A stretch of 64,000 nt of DNA, taken from Marinobacter sp. F4218 (GTDB lineage: Bacteria; Pseudomonadota; Gammaproteobacteria; Pseudomonadales; Oleiphilaceae). Position numbers and translations under genes: made by a program. Every line of letters begins with the position of its first letter. Position 1 is the first letter of the stretch. Below the pieces are notes generated by a model, which searched no databases, had not been told where the DNA came from, and saw only the letters and a list, made by a program, of their open reading frames with translations. Where the stretch lies: positions 62,001 through 126,000 of the forward strand of contig NZ_JAHZIL010000002.1 in the NCBI RefSeq assembly GCF_019443085.1, in the 5' to 3' direction. Positions 55,923-64,000 of the stretch are shown here, piece by piece.

Positions 55923-56900
55923 ATGCGAATAATCCTTGCCCCGATGGAAGGGCTGGTTGACGCACCCATACGCGAAACCCTGACGAAAGTCGGCGGCATC
56001 GACCGGTGTGTCACTGAGTTTGTTCGCGTGACTCATGGCATGTTGCCCCCCCGTGTTTTCTACAAGTACGCACCAGAGCTACACAACCGGTCACTGACCG
56101 AAGTGGGCACGCCTGTGGCCGTTCAGCTTCTGGGGTCTGACCCGGAGCAGATGGGGCGGCATGGGGCCCGGGCAGTGGAATTGGGTGCGACCCAGGTGGA
56201 TATCAACTTTGGCTGTCCGGCCAAGACGGTCAATCGGCACAAGGGTGGCTGCGTGCTGATGCGTGAGCCGGAACTGATGCACGGCATCACTGCTGCAGTG
56301 CGCAAGGCTGTGCCGGACCATATTCCGGTGACAGCCAAGATGCGCCTGGGCTACGACGATCGGTCCATGGGGGTTGCCTGTGGCCAGGCTCTTGAGGCGG
56401 CCGGAGCGTCGGAGATTGTGATACATGCCCGTAGCAAGGTAGACGGATACAAGCCGCCGGCATACTGGGAGGAAATTGCCAAGGTGCGCGAGGCGGTCTC
56501 CGCCCATGTTATTGCCAATGGCGAGATATGGACGGTGGCCGATTACTGGCGCTGCCGCGAGGTCTCCGGCTGCGCCGATGTGATGATCGGGCGTGGCCTG
56601 ATCGCGCGCCCGGACCTGGCCCGCAAGATCAAAGCCAGTCAGCGGGGTGAGGAGATTGCCGATATGACCTGGCCGGAAGCGGTAGCTCTGGTCCGGGAAT
56701 ACGCCGAAGTGCTGCAGGGCTGGCTCGAGGACCGTTATGTGACCGGCCGCATCAAGCAGTGGATGAATTTCCTTCGTCAGGGTTTTCCGGAAGCGGAAGG
56801 GGTCTGGCCGAAGGCCCGCAAGATCCGCGAAGTGGCCCCCATGCTGGCCAGTCTCGAGGAAGTGCCACCCGTCGAAAACGGTCAGGAGCGGGCGGCCTGA
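55923..56900 (+). CDS. dusC: tRNA-dihydrouridine(16) synthase DusC
   Basis: 325 residues of the TIM-barrel FMN family: start MRIILAPMEGLVDAPIRE, catalytic Cys98 in INFGCPAKTVN, then TAKMRLGY and the FMN phosphate region MIGRGLIARPDLA. The LVDAP and VTEFVRVTHG elements are of the DusC branch (U16 of tRNA) rather than DusA or DusB. It reduces uridine in tRNA using NADPH. Confidence 0.95.
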   Translation: MRIILAPMEGLVDAPIRETLTKVGGIDRCVTEFVRVTHGMLPPRVFYKYAPELHNRSLTEVGTPVAVQLLGSDPEQMGRHGARAVELGATQVDINFGCPAKTVNRHKGGCVLMREPELMHGITAAVRKAVPDHIPVTAKMRLGYDDRSMGVACGQALEAAGASEIVIHARSKVDGYKPPAYWEEIAKVREAVSAHVIANGEIWTVADYWRCREVSGCADVMIGRGLIARPDLARKIKASQRGEEIADMTWPEAVALVREYAEVLQGWLEDRYVTGRIKQWMNFLRQGFPEAEGVWPKARKIREVAPMLASLEEVPPVENGQERAA

Positions 56901-57027
56901 CGCATCCATTTTCGCCCGCAATCCCTTCCGCTGGTGCTCCCTGATTACCAACTACACTGGTACAGAATGCCGATGTATTCGTAACGAAGTACGTTATGAA
57001 GGCGAAATCATCCGGGAGGAACGAGCG

Positions 57028-58020
57028 ATGTTCGAACGAACGAAACAATGGGCACCTGCATGGGTCGCCGGTGGGTGTTTGCTGGCGATGGGACTGGTCT
57101 CAAGTGCCGGTGCCGCAGAGGGTAACGTCAAGGTAACGCCGCTCGGTAGTCACGATGGCGAATTCTGCAGCCGCGACCGGGCACTGGTCTTTGAAGATCC
57201 CAACGGCACCCGGATTTTGTACGATGCCGGGCGCACCGTAGCCGGACCGGACGATCCGCGGCTCGGTAATATCAACGTGATCCTGGTCTCGCACATGCAC
57301 GGGGATCATGTCGGTGATCAGCGCATCGCCAAGACCAACGCGGGAACCTGCGCCTCACCGGATACCTCGGTGTCGACTCTGCCACAATCCAACAGCGTTG
57401 ATATTGCGGTGAAGAAGCAGGCCAAGATTGTCACCGGGAGTGAAATGCCCGCGTTCTTCGCGGCCAAATTGAAGGCGGCTGGCGGTGACGCTGCCAATTC
57501 CATGCTGGTGCGTTTTGGTGCCGAACGTGAACTGGGCGGCGTGGCGATTACCACGGTGCCTGCGGTGCATAGCAATGGCGTATCCCCCGGTTTCCTTACC
57601 GGGCCGCTGGCAGAGCATTTGAAGCAGGCGGGTGTGGGCGCCAGCGTTGGACCGCCCACCGGTTATGTCCTGACCTTTTCCAATGGCCTGGTGGTTTACC
57701 TGTCTGGGGACACCGGCATCACCGCCGAGCAGGAACTGGTGGTTAAAGACCACTACGGTGCCCAACTGGTGGTCATGAATATCGGCGACACCTACACCAC
57801 CGGTCCCAAAGAGGCCGCCTATGTCATTAACGATCTGATCGAACCAAAGGCGGTCATTGCCTCTCACGCCAACGAGCCAGCGACGGCGGGGGGAGAGCTG
57901 AAACAGGGTACGCGCACCTCACTGTTCCGGGATTTGGTCAAAGTACCTGTGTACGTGCCACTGAGCGGCCAAACCATGTCGTTTGACAGTGATGCAAACT
58001 GCACAGAGGGCTGTGACTAG
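57028..58020 (+). CDS. Exported metallo-beta-lactamase-fold hydrolase
   Basis: 330 residues with a signal peptide (LLAMGLVSSAGAAEG) and GGGAGGA upstream. Metal-site elements: SHMHGDHVGD with the HxHxDH motif, then VPAVHSNG, LSGDTG and SHANEP for the further His and Asp ligands. The UlaG/L-ascorbate-lactonase-like fold is likely. Four cysteines (one near residue 47, one near 111, and a final C-x3-C pair at the end) suggest disulfides in the periplasm. Substrate unknown. Its stop abuts that of the next gene. Confidence 0.85.
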   Translation: MFERTKQWAPAWVAGGCLLAMGLVSSAGAAEGNVKVTPLGSHDGEFCSRDRALVFEDPNGTRILYDAGRTVAGPDDPRLGNINVILVSHMHGDHVGDQRIAKTNAGTCASPDTSVSTLPQSNSVDIAVKKQAKIVTGSEMPAFFAAKLKAAGGDAANSMLVRFGAERELGGVAITTVPAVHSNGVSPGFLTGPLAEHLKQAGVGASVGPPTGYVLTFSNGLVVYLSGDTGITAEQELVVKDHYGAQLVVMNIGDTYTTGPKEAAYVINDLIEPKAVIASHANEPATAGGELKQGTRTSLFRDLVKVPVYVPLSGQTMSFDSDANCTEGCD

Positions 58021-59034
58021 TCACGCTTCCATCTCGGGACTGTAGGTGCCAGCGCGGGCGGCGCCGTTGAGTCGCGCCCGTTTCAGGATTGCCTCCTGGG
58101 CCGCAGGACCGTTCTCCAGTCTACCTGCCCAGGCTTTCTGGGCCGGTTCCTGTAGCGCCCGACCGTAGGAAAAGCTCAGCGCCCAGGGTTGGTTACCAAG
58201 GCAGTTCATTGCATTCAGATTCAGCGTTGCCTCCTCCGGAGTCTGGCCACCAGACAGGAAATTGATTCCTGGCACCGCCGCCGGGACCACCTGTCTGAAC
58301 ACCGAAATTGTCGCTTCAGCAACCTCTTCGGGCGTTGCCTTGGCGGACTCTTTCCCGGGTGTCACCATGCTGGGTTTCAGGATCATGTGCTCCAACTGGA
58401 CTCTGTGCCGGGCGAGTGCAATAAAGACCTCCCTCAGTACCGTTTTGCTGACTTCTGCGCACCGGTCGATGCTGTGGCCGCCGTCGATCAGCACTTCCGG
58501 CTCGACAATCGGAACAATTCCCATGGACTGGCAGAGCGCGGCATAGCGTGCCAGCACCTCAGCGTTGGCTTCCATAGCCTGCCGGGAAGGTAGCGTGTCC
58601 GAGATATGGAAAACATCCCGCCACTTGGCGAACCGCGCACCCCGGTTCTTGAAGATTTCCAGCCGATCATCCAGACCATCCAGTCCGAAGGTGATTTCAT
58701 CACCCGGTGCATTGATCAACGGTTTCTTGCCCTTATCCACTTTGATACCCGGGACAATACGCTGGTTCTCCAGTAATTGCGGGATCGGGATGTCGTCCAG
58801 GCTGTTCTGGCCCAGAGTTTCTTCGAACAGTATGACGCCGCTGATGAATTCCCCGAGCCCGGGCGCGGACAGGATCAGGCTTCGATATTCCCGGCGTTTT
58901 TCTTCGCTGGATTCAACGCCCACTGCGGTAAACCGTTTGGCAATGGTGGGGTGGCTCTCATCGGCGGCAAGAATTCCCTGACCCGGCTGGATAAGATCCT
59001 CAATGGTTGCAGCGAGTTCACCCTGAATGCTCAT
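58021..59034 (-). CDS. Class I fructose-bisphosphate aldolase
   Basis: 337 residues of the Schiff-base, metal-free type: start LAADESHPTIAKRF, the substrate lysine in MILKPSMV, FLSGGQTPEEATLNLNAM and SFSYGRALQ. This is the animal/plant-like class I enzyme rather than the FbaB type. It cuts fructose-1,6-bisphosphate to DHAP and glyceraldehyde-3-phosphate. Start has GGAGGAG upstream. It ends with no gap to the MBL-fold gene. DHAP is also the backbone precursor of the ether-lipid step suggested next door. Confidence 0.92.
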   Translation of the reverse strand: MSIQGELAATIEDLIQPGQGILAADESHPTIAKRFTAVGVESSEEKRREYRSLILSAPGLGEFISGVILFEETLGQNSLDDIPIPQLLENQRIVPGIKVDKGKKPLINAPGDEITFGLDGLDDRLEIFKNRGARFAKWRDVFHISDTLPSRQAMEANAEVLARYAALCQSMGIVPIVEPEVLIDGGHSIDRCAEVSKTVLREVFIALARHRVQLEHMILKPSMVTPGKESAKATPEEVAEATISVFRQVVPAAVPGINFLSGGQTPEEATLNLNAMNCLGNQPWALSFSYGRALQEPAQKAWAGRLENGPAAQEAILKRARLNGAARAGTYSPEMEA

Positions 59035-59198
59035 GTTGGCTCCTCCATATCGGGTTTCGGTTTGACGGCTTGTGGAAGATGGCTCTGTACAGTGTAGACC
59101 CTGAATGAATGGCTGAACTTTGACCTGTGCTAAGGCGGAAAAGGTTTGTGTGATTTACGCTGAAAAGGATAACAACACTCACCGAACAGGGATGAGCC

Positions 59199-61265
59199 AT
59201 GAAGACGGTTGTGAGCGTCAGCCAGGGATCCTCCGAATACGATTACGATCTGGAAACGGAGTTTCTCGGACAGTCTTTCCGTATTATCCGGCTGGGGGCC
59301 GACGGTAATCTCTCCCGGGCGGAATCGATACTTGAATCGGTTCGTGAACAAGCCGATGCGATCGGTTTGAGCATGGTTCATGATCACTATGAGGTTGGGC
59401 GGGAAAAACTTCAGCACCCGGACACAGCGAGACTTGAAGCTTGGGTACCGGATCGGCCGGTAACGACCGGTGCAGGGCTCAGGGGCATCCTGCAGGAATG
59501 GGCTGTTCGCCACACGCAGTCTGAGCTAGGGCATTTCTTCGACAATGCCCGGGTGCTATTCATGAACGGCCAGGCCAGTTATCGAATAGCCAAATCATTG
59601 TCAGAACATACGGACAATCTATTTTTTGCCGATCCGTATAACGATTTTGGCGTGCCCCGCATGCTCACGTCCCTGAAGCAGCTCGAGACCTATACCTCGA
59701 TTACCGCGCCGTTGATGTTTCGGCCCACGGCGGTCAAGGCCGTGGAGACAATAATGCGTAATCCACTTTACCGTCTGGGAGAAGGCCTGGTTAAGGGCTC
59801 TCTCCATCAGGCGATTGAAAGTGCGCACGTCATCGTAGCCGCCATCGGCGATCTTGAACATTTCAGTCAGAAGCAGCTGGATGGCAAAACCGTTATCACC
59901 TCCCGGGTGACGGAGACTGCCCTGGACTGGCTGCGCTCCCGCCGGGTGGCGATGGTGGTGGATTACAGCCCCTGGCTGGAGGGCCGGCCCGTGGGGATGA
60001 ACGTCATGGAAGCAATGATCAGTGCGGCGCTGGCGCGAACACCTGAGCAGTTGGGGCCCGACGACTACCTCGATGTCATCCAGAACCTGGGAATCGAACC
60101 CAGGATTCTTTACCCGAACGGTTATCGCCGGGTAAACCGGTTTGCCTTTGTTATTCACCCGTTGTCGCAGCAGTATCTGACGAAAACTCCGCCGCTGGAC
60201 TGGATTGCAAACATTTCGCCACCCCTGGTGATGAATCTGGTTGAAAAAGCCGTGGCCTATGCGCCGCCGTTCCTTTACTCCAAGGTCTCCGGGATCCACT
60301 CGCCAACCGGTGACGAAGTTGAGGGCTGGCTGATCACGGTTGGCGGGACGCCCCGGGAAATCATGGCTCATGGTCCAGAGTTTACCTACAGTCGACTGCT
60401 CGCAGCCGCCCGGCTCGCGAAAAAACTCGGTGCTCAGGTGATGGGGCTGGGGGCCTTCACCAAGGTCGTGGGTGATGCCGGAATTACCGTGGCCAAGCGC
60501 GCGCCGTTACCGATAACCACGGGTAACAGCTACAGCGCCTCGGGGGCTCTCTGGGCCGCCCATGACGCCGTTAAACGGATTGGCCGGGTGCACATTGGCC
60601 CGAGTGGGAAAATGGCGGGTAAAGCGATGGTGGTAGGAGCAACGGGGGCCATTGGCTCTGTTTGCGCCCGGCTGTTGGCCAAGGCCGTGGATGAAATCTA
60701 TCTGGCTGCGCCTGAGCCAGCCAAGTTGCTGGCATTGAAGGAGAGCATTGAGCAGGAGACGCCGGGAGCCGTGGTACACGTAGCGGGCTCTGCGGATCGG
60801 GATGTGGCGGATATGGACATGATTGTTACCGCCACCTCCGGGGCCGGAAAACGGATTCTGGATATCATGAAAGTAAAACCCGGATGCGTAATTACGGATG
60901 TGGCGCGCCCGCTGGACATCCCGGCTGAAGATGTGGCGAAGCGTCCGGATGTCCTGGTGATTGAATCCGGCGAGATCCAGCTTCCCGGCGATGTTCATAT
61001 GAAAGATATTGGCTTACCACGAGGCATTGCGTACGCGTGCCTTGCGGAGACGATCGTACTGGCCCTCGAAGGTCGGTTCGAGAATTTTACCCTGGGCCGG
61101 GACATCGAATGGGAAAAAGTCCGTGAAATCTACAAGCTGGGTCTTCGGCACGGTATGAAACTCGCGGCCATCTCGGGCGTGAACGGCGTGTTCAGTGAGG
61201 AGGACTTTGAGCGGGTCAGGGCACTTGCGGCAGAACCTGAACTGCCCGCCCGATCAGTCAAATAA
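59199..61265 (+). CDS. Long-chain acyl-ACP-reductase-like protein with extra N-terminal domain
   Basis: 688 residues with GGGA seven bases upstream. Residues about 315-680 align by eye with cyanobacterial long-chain acyl-ACP reductase: VIHPLSQQ start, a basic LGAFTKVVG, ITTGNSYSA (439-446), Rossmann GATGAIG (480-486) and a late ACLAETIVLALEG with Cys614 at the place of the catalytic Cys. The first 310 residues are an added domain I do not know, beginning MKTVVSVSQGSSEYDYDLE. The family call predicts fatty aldehyde formation from an acyl thioester. It converges on an AGPS-like gene with 12 bases of overlap. Confidence 0.68.
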   Translation: MKTVVSVSQGSSEYDYDLETEFLGQSFRIIRLGADGNLSRAESILESVREQADAIGLSMVHDHYEVGREKLQHPDTARLEAWVPDRPVTTGAGLRGILQEWAVRHTQSELGHFFDNARVLFMNGQASYRIAKSLSEHTDNLFFADPYNDFGVPRMLTSLKQLETYTSITAPLMFRPTAVKAVETIMRNPLYRLGEGLVKGSLHQAIESAHVIVAAIGDLEHFSQKQLDGKTVITSRVTETALDWLRSRRVAMVVDYSPWLEGRPVGMNVMEAMISAALARTPEQLGPDDYLDVIQNLGIEPRILYPNGYRRVNRFAFVIHPLSQQYLTKTPPLDWIANISPPLVMNLVEKAVAYAPPFLYSKVSGIHSPTGDEVEGWLITVGGTPREIMAHGPEFTYSRLLAAARLAKKLGAQVMGLGAFTKVVGDAGITVAKRAPLPITTGNSYSASGALWAAHDAVKRIGRVHIGPSGKMAGKAMVVGATGAIGSVCARLLAKAVDEIYLAAPEPAKLLALKESIEQETPGAVVHVAGSADRDVADMDMIVTATSGAGKRILDIMKVKPGCVITDVARPLDIPAEDVAKRPDVLVIESGEIQLPGDVHMKDIGLPRGIAYACLAETIVLALEGRFENFTLGRDIEWEKVREIYKLGLRHGMKLAAISGVNGVFSEEDFERVRALAAEPELPARSVK

Positions 61266-62864
61266 AATGCCCGGGTTGAGGAGATGGTCGGGATCCACGG
61301 AGCCTTTTGCGCTACGTAGCATCGAAACAAACAGAGGCGATGCCTGCCTGAGATAATGCATTTTGTGGTCCCGTCCGACGGCGTGATGGTGGGTGATGGT
61401 CCCGCCTTCCTCGATCAAAGCGTCGGATACCGCGCGCTTGATGGCATCCCAGCGTTTCAGGTCGTCCTTGCCGTTCCCCTGGGCCATGATGGTGTAGTAG
61501 GGCGCGGGTCCGTCGGGATAAAGGTGCGTGAAGCGGCAGGTAATAAACCCTTTACCGCACTGGTCCCGGATGGCCGCATTGGCAGTGGTAAGGAGTCGCT
61601 GGTGGAACCGGTCAAACCTATCCCAGGTGATTGCCGTTTCCAACGTCTCGACGATCAGGCCCCGGCGAACCAGTTCGTCACGCAGGTAAGGCACGGTGAT
61701 GAACGCCTGTTTCCAGTTATCGGCGCCCGTGTCACGTTGCTTCGCATCGGGGTTCCCGGTCTGTGGTGACAGGTCTGTACCGCCACACTCAAGAGCCAGT
61801 GATATTGCCTGTTTCAGCCTGTCTGTCACCGGAAATGCATTGGATTCAAATCCGAGGATCAGGATGTCCTTGCTGCCATCACCCAGTCCCATGAACATGG
61901 CTTCCTGCCTGCCGATGTAGCGCGCATTGCTGGGCTGCAGGCCTGACTGACTTATCTGTCGACAGGCTTCCACGCCCTGGGAGTAGTCGGTGAATCCGAT
62001 GGTGGTCGCGGCCTTGTACTGTGGAATGGCCTGCAAGCGCACCCAGGCTTCCGTAATGATTCCCAGGGTTCCCTCGGAGCCGAGGATTAGTCGTTCCTCG
62101 CTGGGGCCGGCACCACTGCCGGGTAGGCGGCGGGTTTGCATGGTACCTTCGGGAGTGACCAGGCGGATCGATTCAACAAACTCGTCGATGTGAGTGTATT
62201 GCGTCGCGTAGTGCCCGCCCGCGCGGGTGGCGATCCATCCCCCGAGTGTCGAGAATTCAAAGCTTTGGGGAAAATGCCTCAGGGTCAGGCCAAAAGGCTT
62301 CAGCTGCCGTTCGAGGTCGGGGCCATAGGTGCCGGCCTGGATGCGGGCACATCGAGAAACCTCGTCTACCTCCAGTACCTGGTTGAAGTTCAGCATGTTT
62401 ACGGAGATCACGCCGTTGCTCTGATCCCTCGGTGGAGGCTCAATTCCACCTACCACACTTGATCCGCCCCCATAGGGAATTACATGAATCCCTTCCTGTT
62501 TGGCGAACCGGAACAGCTCGGCCAGTTGCCCGTCGGTGCCAGGAAAGGCAACGTAATCCGGAGGGTTGTCAAACTGCAGGTGTGTCGCTCGCCAGGAATC
62601 CCGGAAAGATTTGCCAAAGCAATGGTGAAGACGAATTTCCTTGTCGCTGGTCAGCCATTCGGCGAATGCCGCTGGAAGCACAAATCTTGGCTCAGGAAGC
62701 TCAATGGCTTGAGTGTCTGGCAATTCCAGAGGAGGGCTGGCACAGATTCCACTATATTGCTCCAGGAACGTGGTGAAAGCATCGACCATTGGGGTGGGAA
62801 CCGGGCTGGCCTGGTTTCCCCAACCCCAGTACCTGCGCTTCAGAAAGTCCTCGATTGTTCTCAT
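61254..62864 (-). CDS. Alkyl-DHAP-synthase-like FAD enzyme (AGPS family)
   Basis: The ATG at 62864 is preferred to a TTG at 62936. 536 residues: an N-terminal RRYWGWGNQ element (AGPS: WNGWG), FAD-binding PYGGGSSVVGG and GSEGTLGIITE, then the cap, and the His trio HHHAVGRDH at about 492-498, in the place of the active-site histidines of AGPS. The family exchanges the acyl of acyl-DHAP for a long-chain alcohol, making the ether bond of ether lipids. Related D-lactate/glycolate oxidases share the FAD fold, so the reaction needs proof. Last gene of an SDR-racemase-AGPS operon. Confidence 0.75.
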   Translation of the reverse strand: MRTIEDFLKRRYWGWGNQASPVPTPMVDAFTTFLEQYSGICASPPLELPDTQAIELPEPRFVLPAAFAEWLTSDKEIRLHHCFGKSFRDSWRATHLQFDNPPDYVAFPGTDGQLAELFRFAKQEGIHVIPYGGGSSVVGGIEPPPRDQSNGVISVNMLNFNQVLEVDEVSRCARIQAGTYGPDLERQLKPFGLTLRHFPQSFEFSTLGGWIATRAGGHYATQYTHIDEFVESIRLVTPEGTMQTRRLPGSGAGPSEERLILGSEGTLGIITEAWVRLQAIPQYKAATTIGFTDYSQGVEACRQISQSGLQPSNARYIGRQEAMFMGLGDGSKDILILGFESNAFPVTDRLKQAISLALECGGTDLSPQTGNPDAKQRDTGADNWKQAFITVPYLRDELVRRGLIVETLETAITWDRFDRFHQRLLTTANAAIRDQCGKGFITCRFTHLYPDGPAPYYTIMAQGNGKDDLKRWDAIKRAVSDALIEEGGTITHHHAVGRDHKMHYLRQASPLFVSMLRSAKGSVDPDHLLNPGILFD

Positions 62865-62951
62865 TGGCGGCGCTGCCCCTCGGCAAAGAATCGGTTGCAG
62901 GGCAGTATGGAACAGAACCTCTGAGCGTGCATTCAATGGCGTCCGGCTGGC

Positions 62952-63653
62952 CTAATTTGGTGACGCCCGAAGGGCCTCCTCCACCGCCTGTTCGGCGTGG
63001 ATGACCGTGGTGTCGTAAAGCGGAACGGGCGTATCCGATTGCTGAATCAGCAGGCCGATCTCGGTACATCCAAGAATGACGGCTTGGGCGCCCCGTGCGG
63101 ACAGGGATTCCACGATTTCCAGGTAACTTGTCCTGGAGGAGGAACGGATCGTGCCCTGGCATAATTCCTGGTAAATGACCTGGTGAACCCTTTCGCGCTG
63201 GACCTCATCCGGTATCAGAACCTCAATGTCCGCCTTTTCCAGGCGTTCCTGGTAAAATTCCTGCTCCATCGTAAACCGGGTGCCGAGGAGGCCGACCCGG
63301 GTAACTCCGTCCCGCTGTAAAACCCTGGCTGTTGCATCCGCGATATGGAGAAGCGGCATGTGTATCGACCCTTCGATCTGCGGAGCCACCTTGTGCATGG
63401 TGTTCGTGCCAATGACCAGAAAATCCGCGCCTGCGCATTCAAGTGAACGGGCGGCCGCGGAGAGGATCTCTGCCATCCTATCCCAGTTTCCCTGGTGCTG
63501 AAGTGCCTCGATCTCTGCGAAATCGACGCTGTATAAAATGACTTTTGCGGAGTGCAGGCCGCCAAGTCGCGCTCTTACTTGTTGATTGATACTTCGGTAA
63601 TAGCTCTGGGAAGATTCCCAGCTCATACCGCCCAGCAGGCCAATGGTTTTCAT
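62952..63653 (-). CDS. Aspartate/glutamate racemase (YgeA-like)
   Basis: 233 residues with a GIMSWESS-like start (GLLGGMSWESSQSYY). The two catalytic positions are Thr83 in GTNTMHK and Cys196 in LGCTEI; the Thr at the first site is the pattern of E. coli YgeA, a broad amino acid racemase. Substrate cannot be fixed from sequence. It sits 15 bases after the SDR gene and 87 bases before the AGPS-like gene, so probably co-transcribed. Confidence 0.9.
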   Translation of the reverse strand: MKTIGLLGGMSWESSQSYYRSINQQVRARLGGLHSAKVILYSVDFAEIEALQHQGNWDRMAEILSAAARSLECAGADFLVIGTNTMHKVAPQIEGSIHMPLLHIADATARVLQRDGVTRVGLLGTRFTMEQEFYQERLEKADIEVLIPDEVQRERVHQVIYQELCQGTIRSSSRTSYLEIVESLSARGAQAVILGCTEIGLLIQQSDTPVPLYDTTVIHAEQAVEEALRASPN

Positions 63654-63668
63654 CCGATTCGGTTCCCT

Positions 63669-64000
63669 TTATCGTCCCCCGGCTACATCGATAAATGATC
63701 CGGTCACATAGGATGCTTCATCCGATAAAAGCCAGCAAATTGCGTTGGCGACCTCTTCCGAAGTGCCTCCACGTTTCAGGGGAATGCCCGGTGCCAGTCG
63801 TTCCACGCGACCAGGTTCGCCGCCCGTGGCGTGAATATCGGTGTGAATGAACCCCGGCCGCACGGCATTCACCCGAATGCCACGGGTGGCCGCTTCCACG
63901 GACAACCCCTTGGTCAGGGTATCCACGGCGCCTTTCGAAGCTGCGTAATCAATATATTCAAAAGGCGAGCCGGTTTTCGAGGCCAGGGAGGAGACGTTCA
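63669..64000 (-). CDS. Short-chain dehydrogenase, C-terminal part (YgfF-like; cut by window edge)
   Basis: About 110 residues, open to the right edge. Visible: the catalytic serine in NVSSLAS, Tyr and Lys in YAASKGAV, then GIRVNAVRPGFIHTDIHA and the end ASYVTGSFIDVAGG. This agrees closely with E. coli YgfF, a classical SDR of unknown substrate. First known gene of the racemase-AGPS operon. It could reduce a keto group of an ether-lipid precursor; that is only a guess. Confidence 0.85.
   Translation of the reverse strand, partial: NVSSLASKTGSPFEYIDYAASKGAVDTLTKGLSVEAATRGIRVNAVRPGFIHTDIHATGGEPGRVERLAPGIPLKRGGTSEEVANAICWLLSDEASYVTGSFIDVAGGR

Noticed and set aside
1-64000. CRISPR arrays, insertion sequences, prophage or integrative elements
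   Set aside because: No regularly spaced repeats, transposase, integrase or phage-type genes were seen; the two tRNA-Asn genes have no attached repeat or integrase that would mark an insertion.

Overview
The window looks like chromosomal DNA of a marine gammaproteobacterium of the Marinobacter / Pseudomonadales type. The evidence is the moderately GC-rich base composition, the conserved order gyrA-serC-pheA-hisC-(tyrA-aroA fusion)-cmk-rpsA-ihfB-lapA-lapB-pyrF, and the bacterial family set (rmf, rlmKL, YheT, TesA/YbbAP, DusC, DUF2835). No mobile element, phage gene, rRNA operon or CRISPR array was seen. This is mostly core genome with a few accessory pairs.

Layout. 1-4.9 kb: end of a DUF900 hydrolase, a secreted DUF2845 protein, an orphan TIGR04325 methyltransferase, three lipoproteins (two sharing a DUF4398-type region, one with an OmpA domain) and a YghU-type glutathione enzyme. 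5-11.2 kb: a quality-control and metal cluster with a Lon-like protease, a tandem universal stress protein and a ZIP transporter on the plus strand, facing a second-type FtsH and a YkoF-like thiamine-binding protein on the minus strand. 11.2-14 kb: gamma-glutamyltransferase and PurU. 14-27.6 kb: the gyrA to pyrF housekeeping block (DNA topology, aromatic amino acids, CMP kinase, ribosomal protein S1, IHF, LPS assembly control, pyrimidine synthesis). 27.6-35.2 kb: tRNA-Asn, aspartate aminotransferase, uvrB, then a divergent pair (GNAT/C39-peptidase fusion and a RimK-type ATP-grasp ligase) and a CDF metal exporter. 35.2-44 kb: an AT-rich region with DnaA-box matches, pyrD, rmf, rlmKL, a beta-barrel protein, an exonuclease-like protein, an M18 aminopeptidase, a second identical tRNA-Asn, YheT and TesA. 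44-55.6 kb: YbbAP-type ABC system, a periplasmic solute-binding protein, an SCP2-like/iron-alcohol-dehydrogenase operon, an M48 lipoprotein protease, DUF599, two hotdog thioesterases, htpG under a sigma-32-like promoter, and DUF2835. 55.6-64 kb: DusC, an exported MBL-fold protein, class I aldolase, and a lipid-looking group: an acyl-ACP-reductase-like enzyme convergent with an alkyl-DHAP-synthase-like flavoenzyme, preceded in its operon by an amino-acid racemase and an SDR.

Two places stand out as possible undescribed systems. One is the acyl reductase plus AGPS-like pair, which together could make glycerol ether lipids. The other is the GNAT/C39 fusion with RimK, which looks like a peptide-tag or small-peptide making and trimming system. 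The AT-rich, DnaA-box-bearing pyrD upstream region and two small ORFs with strong ribosome binding sites also deserve a look. Many convergent gene pairs here are separated by zero to a few bases or overlap. All family calls come from reading the translated sequence without database searches.
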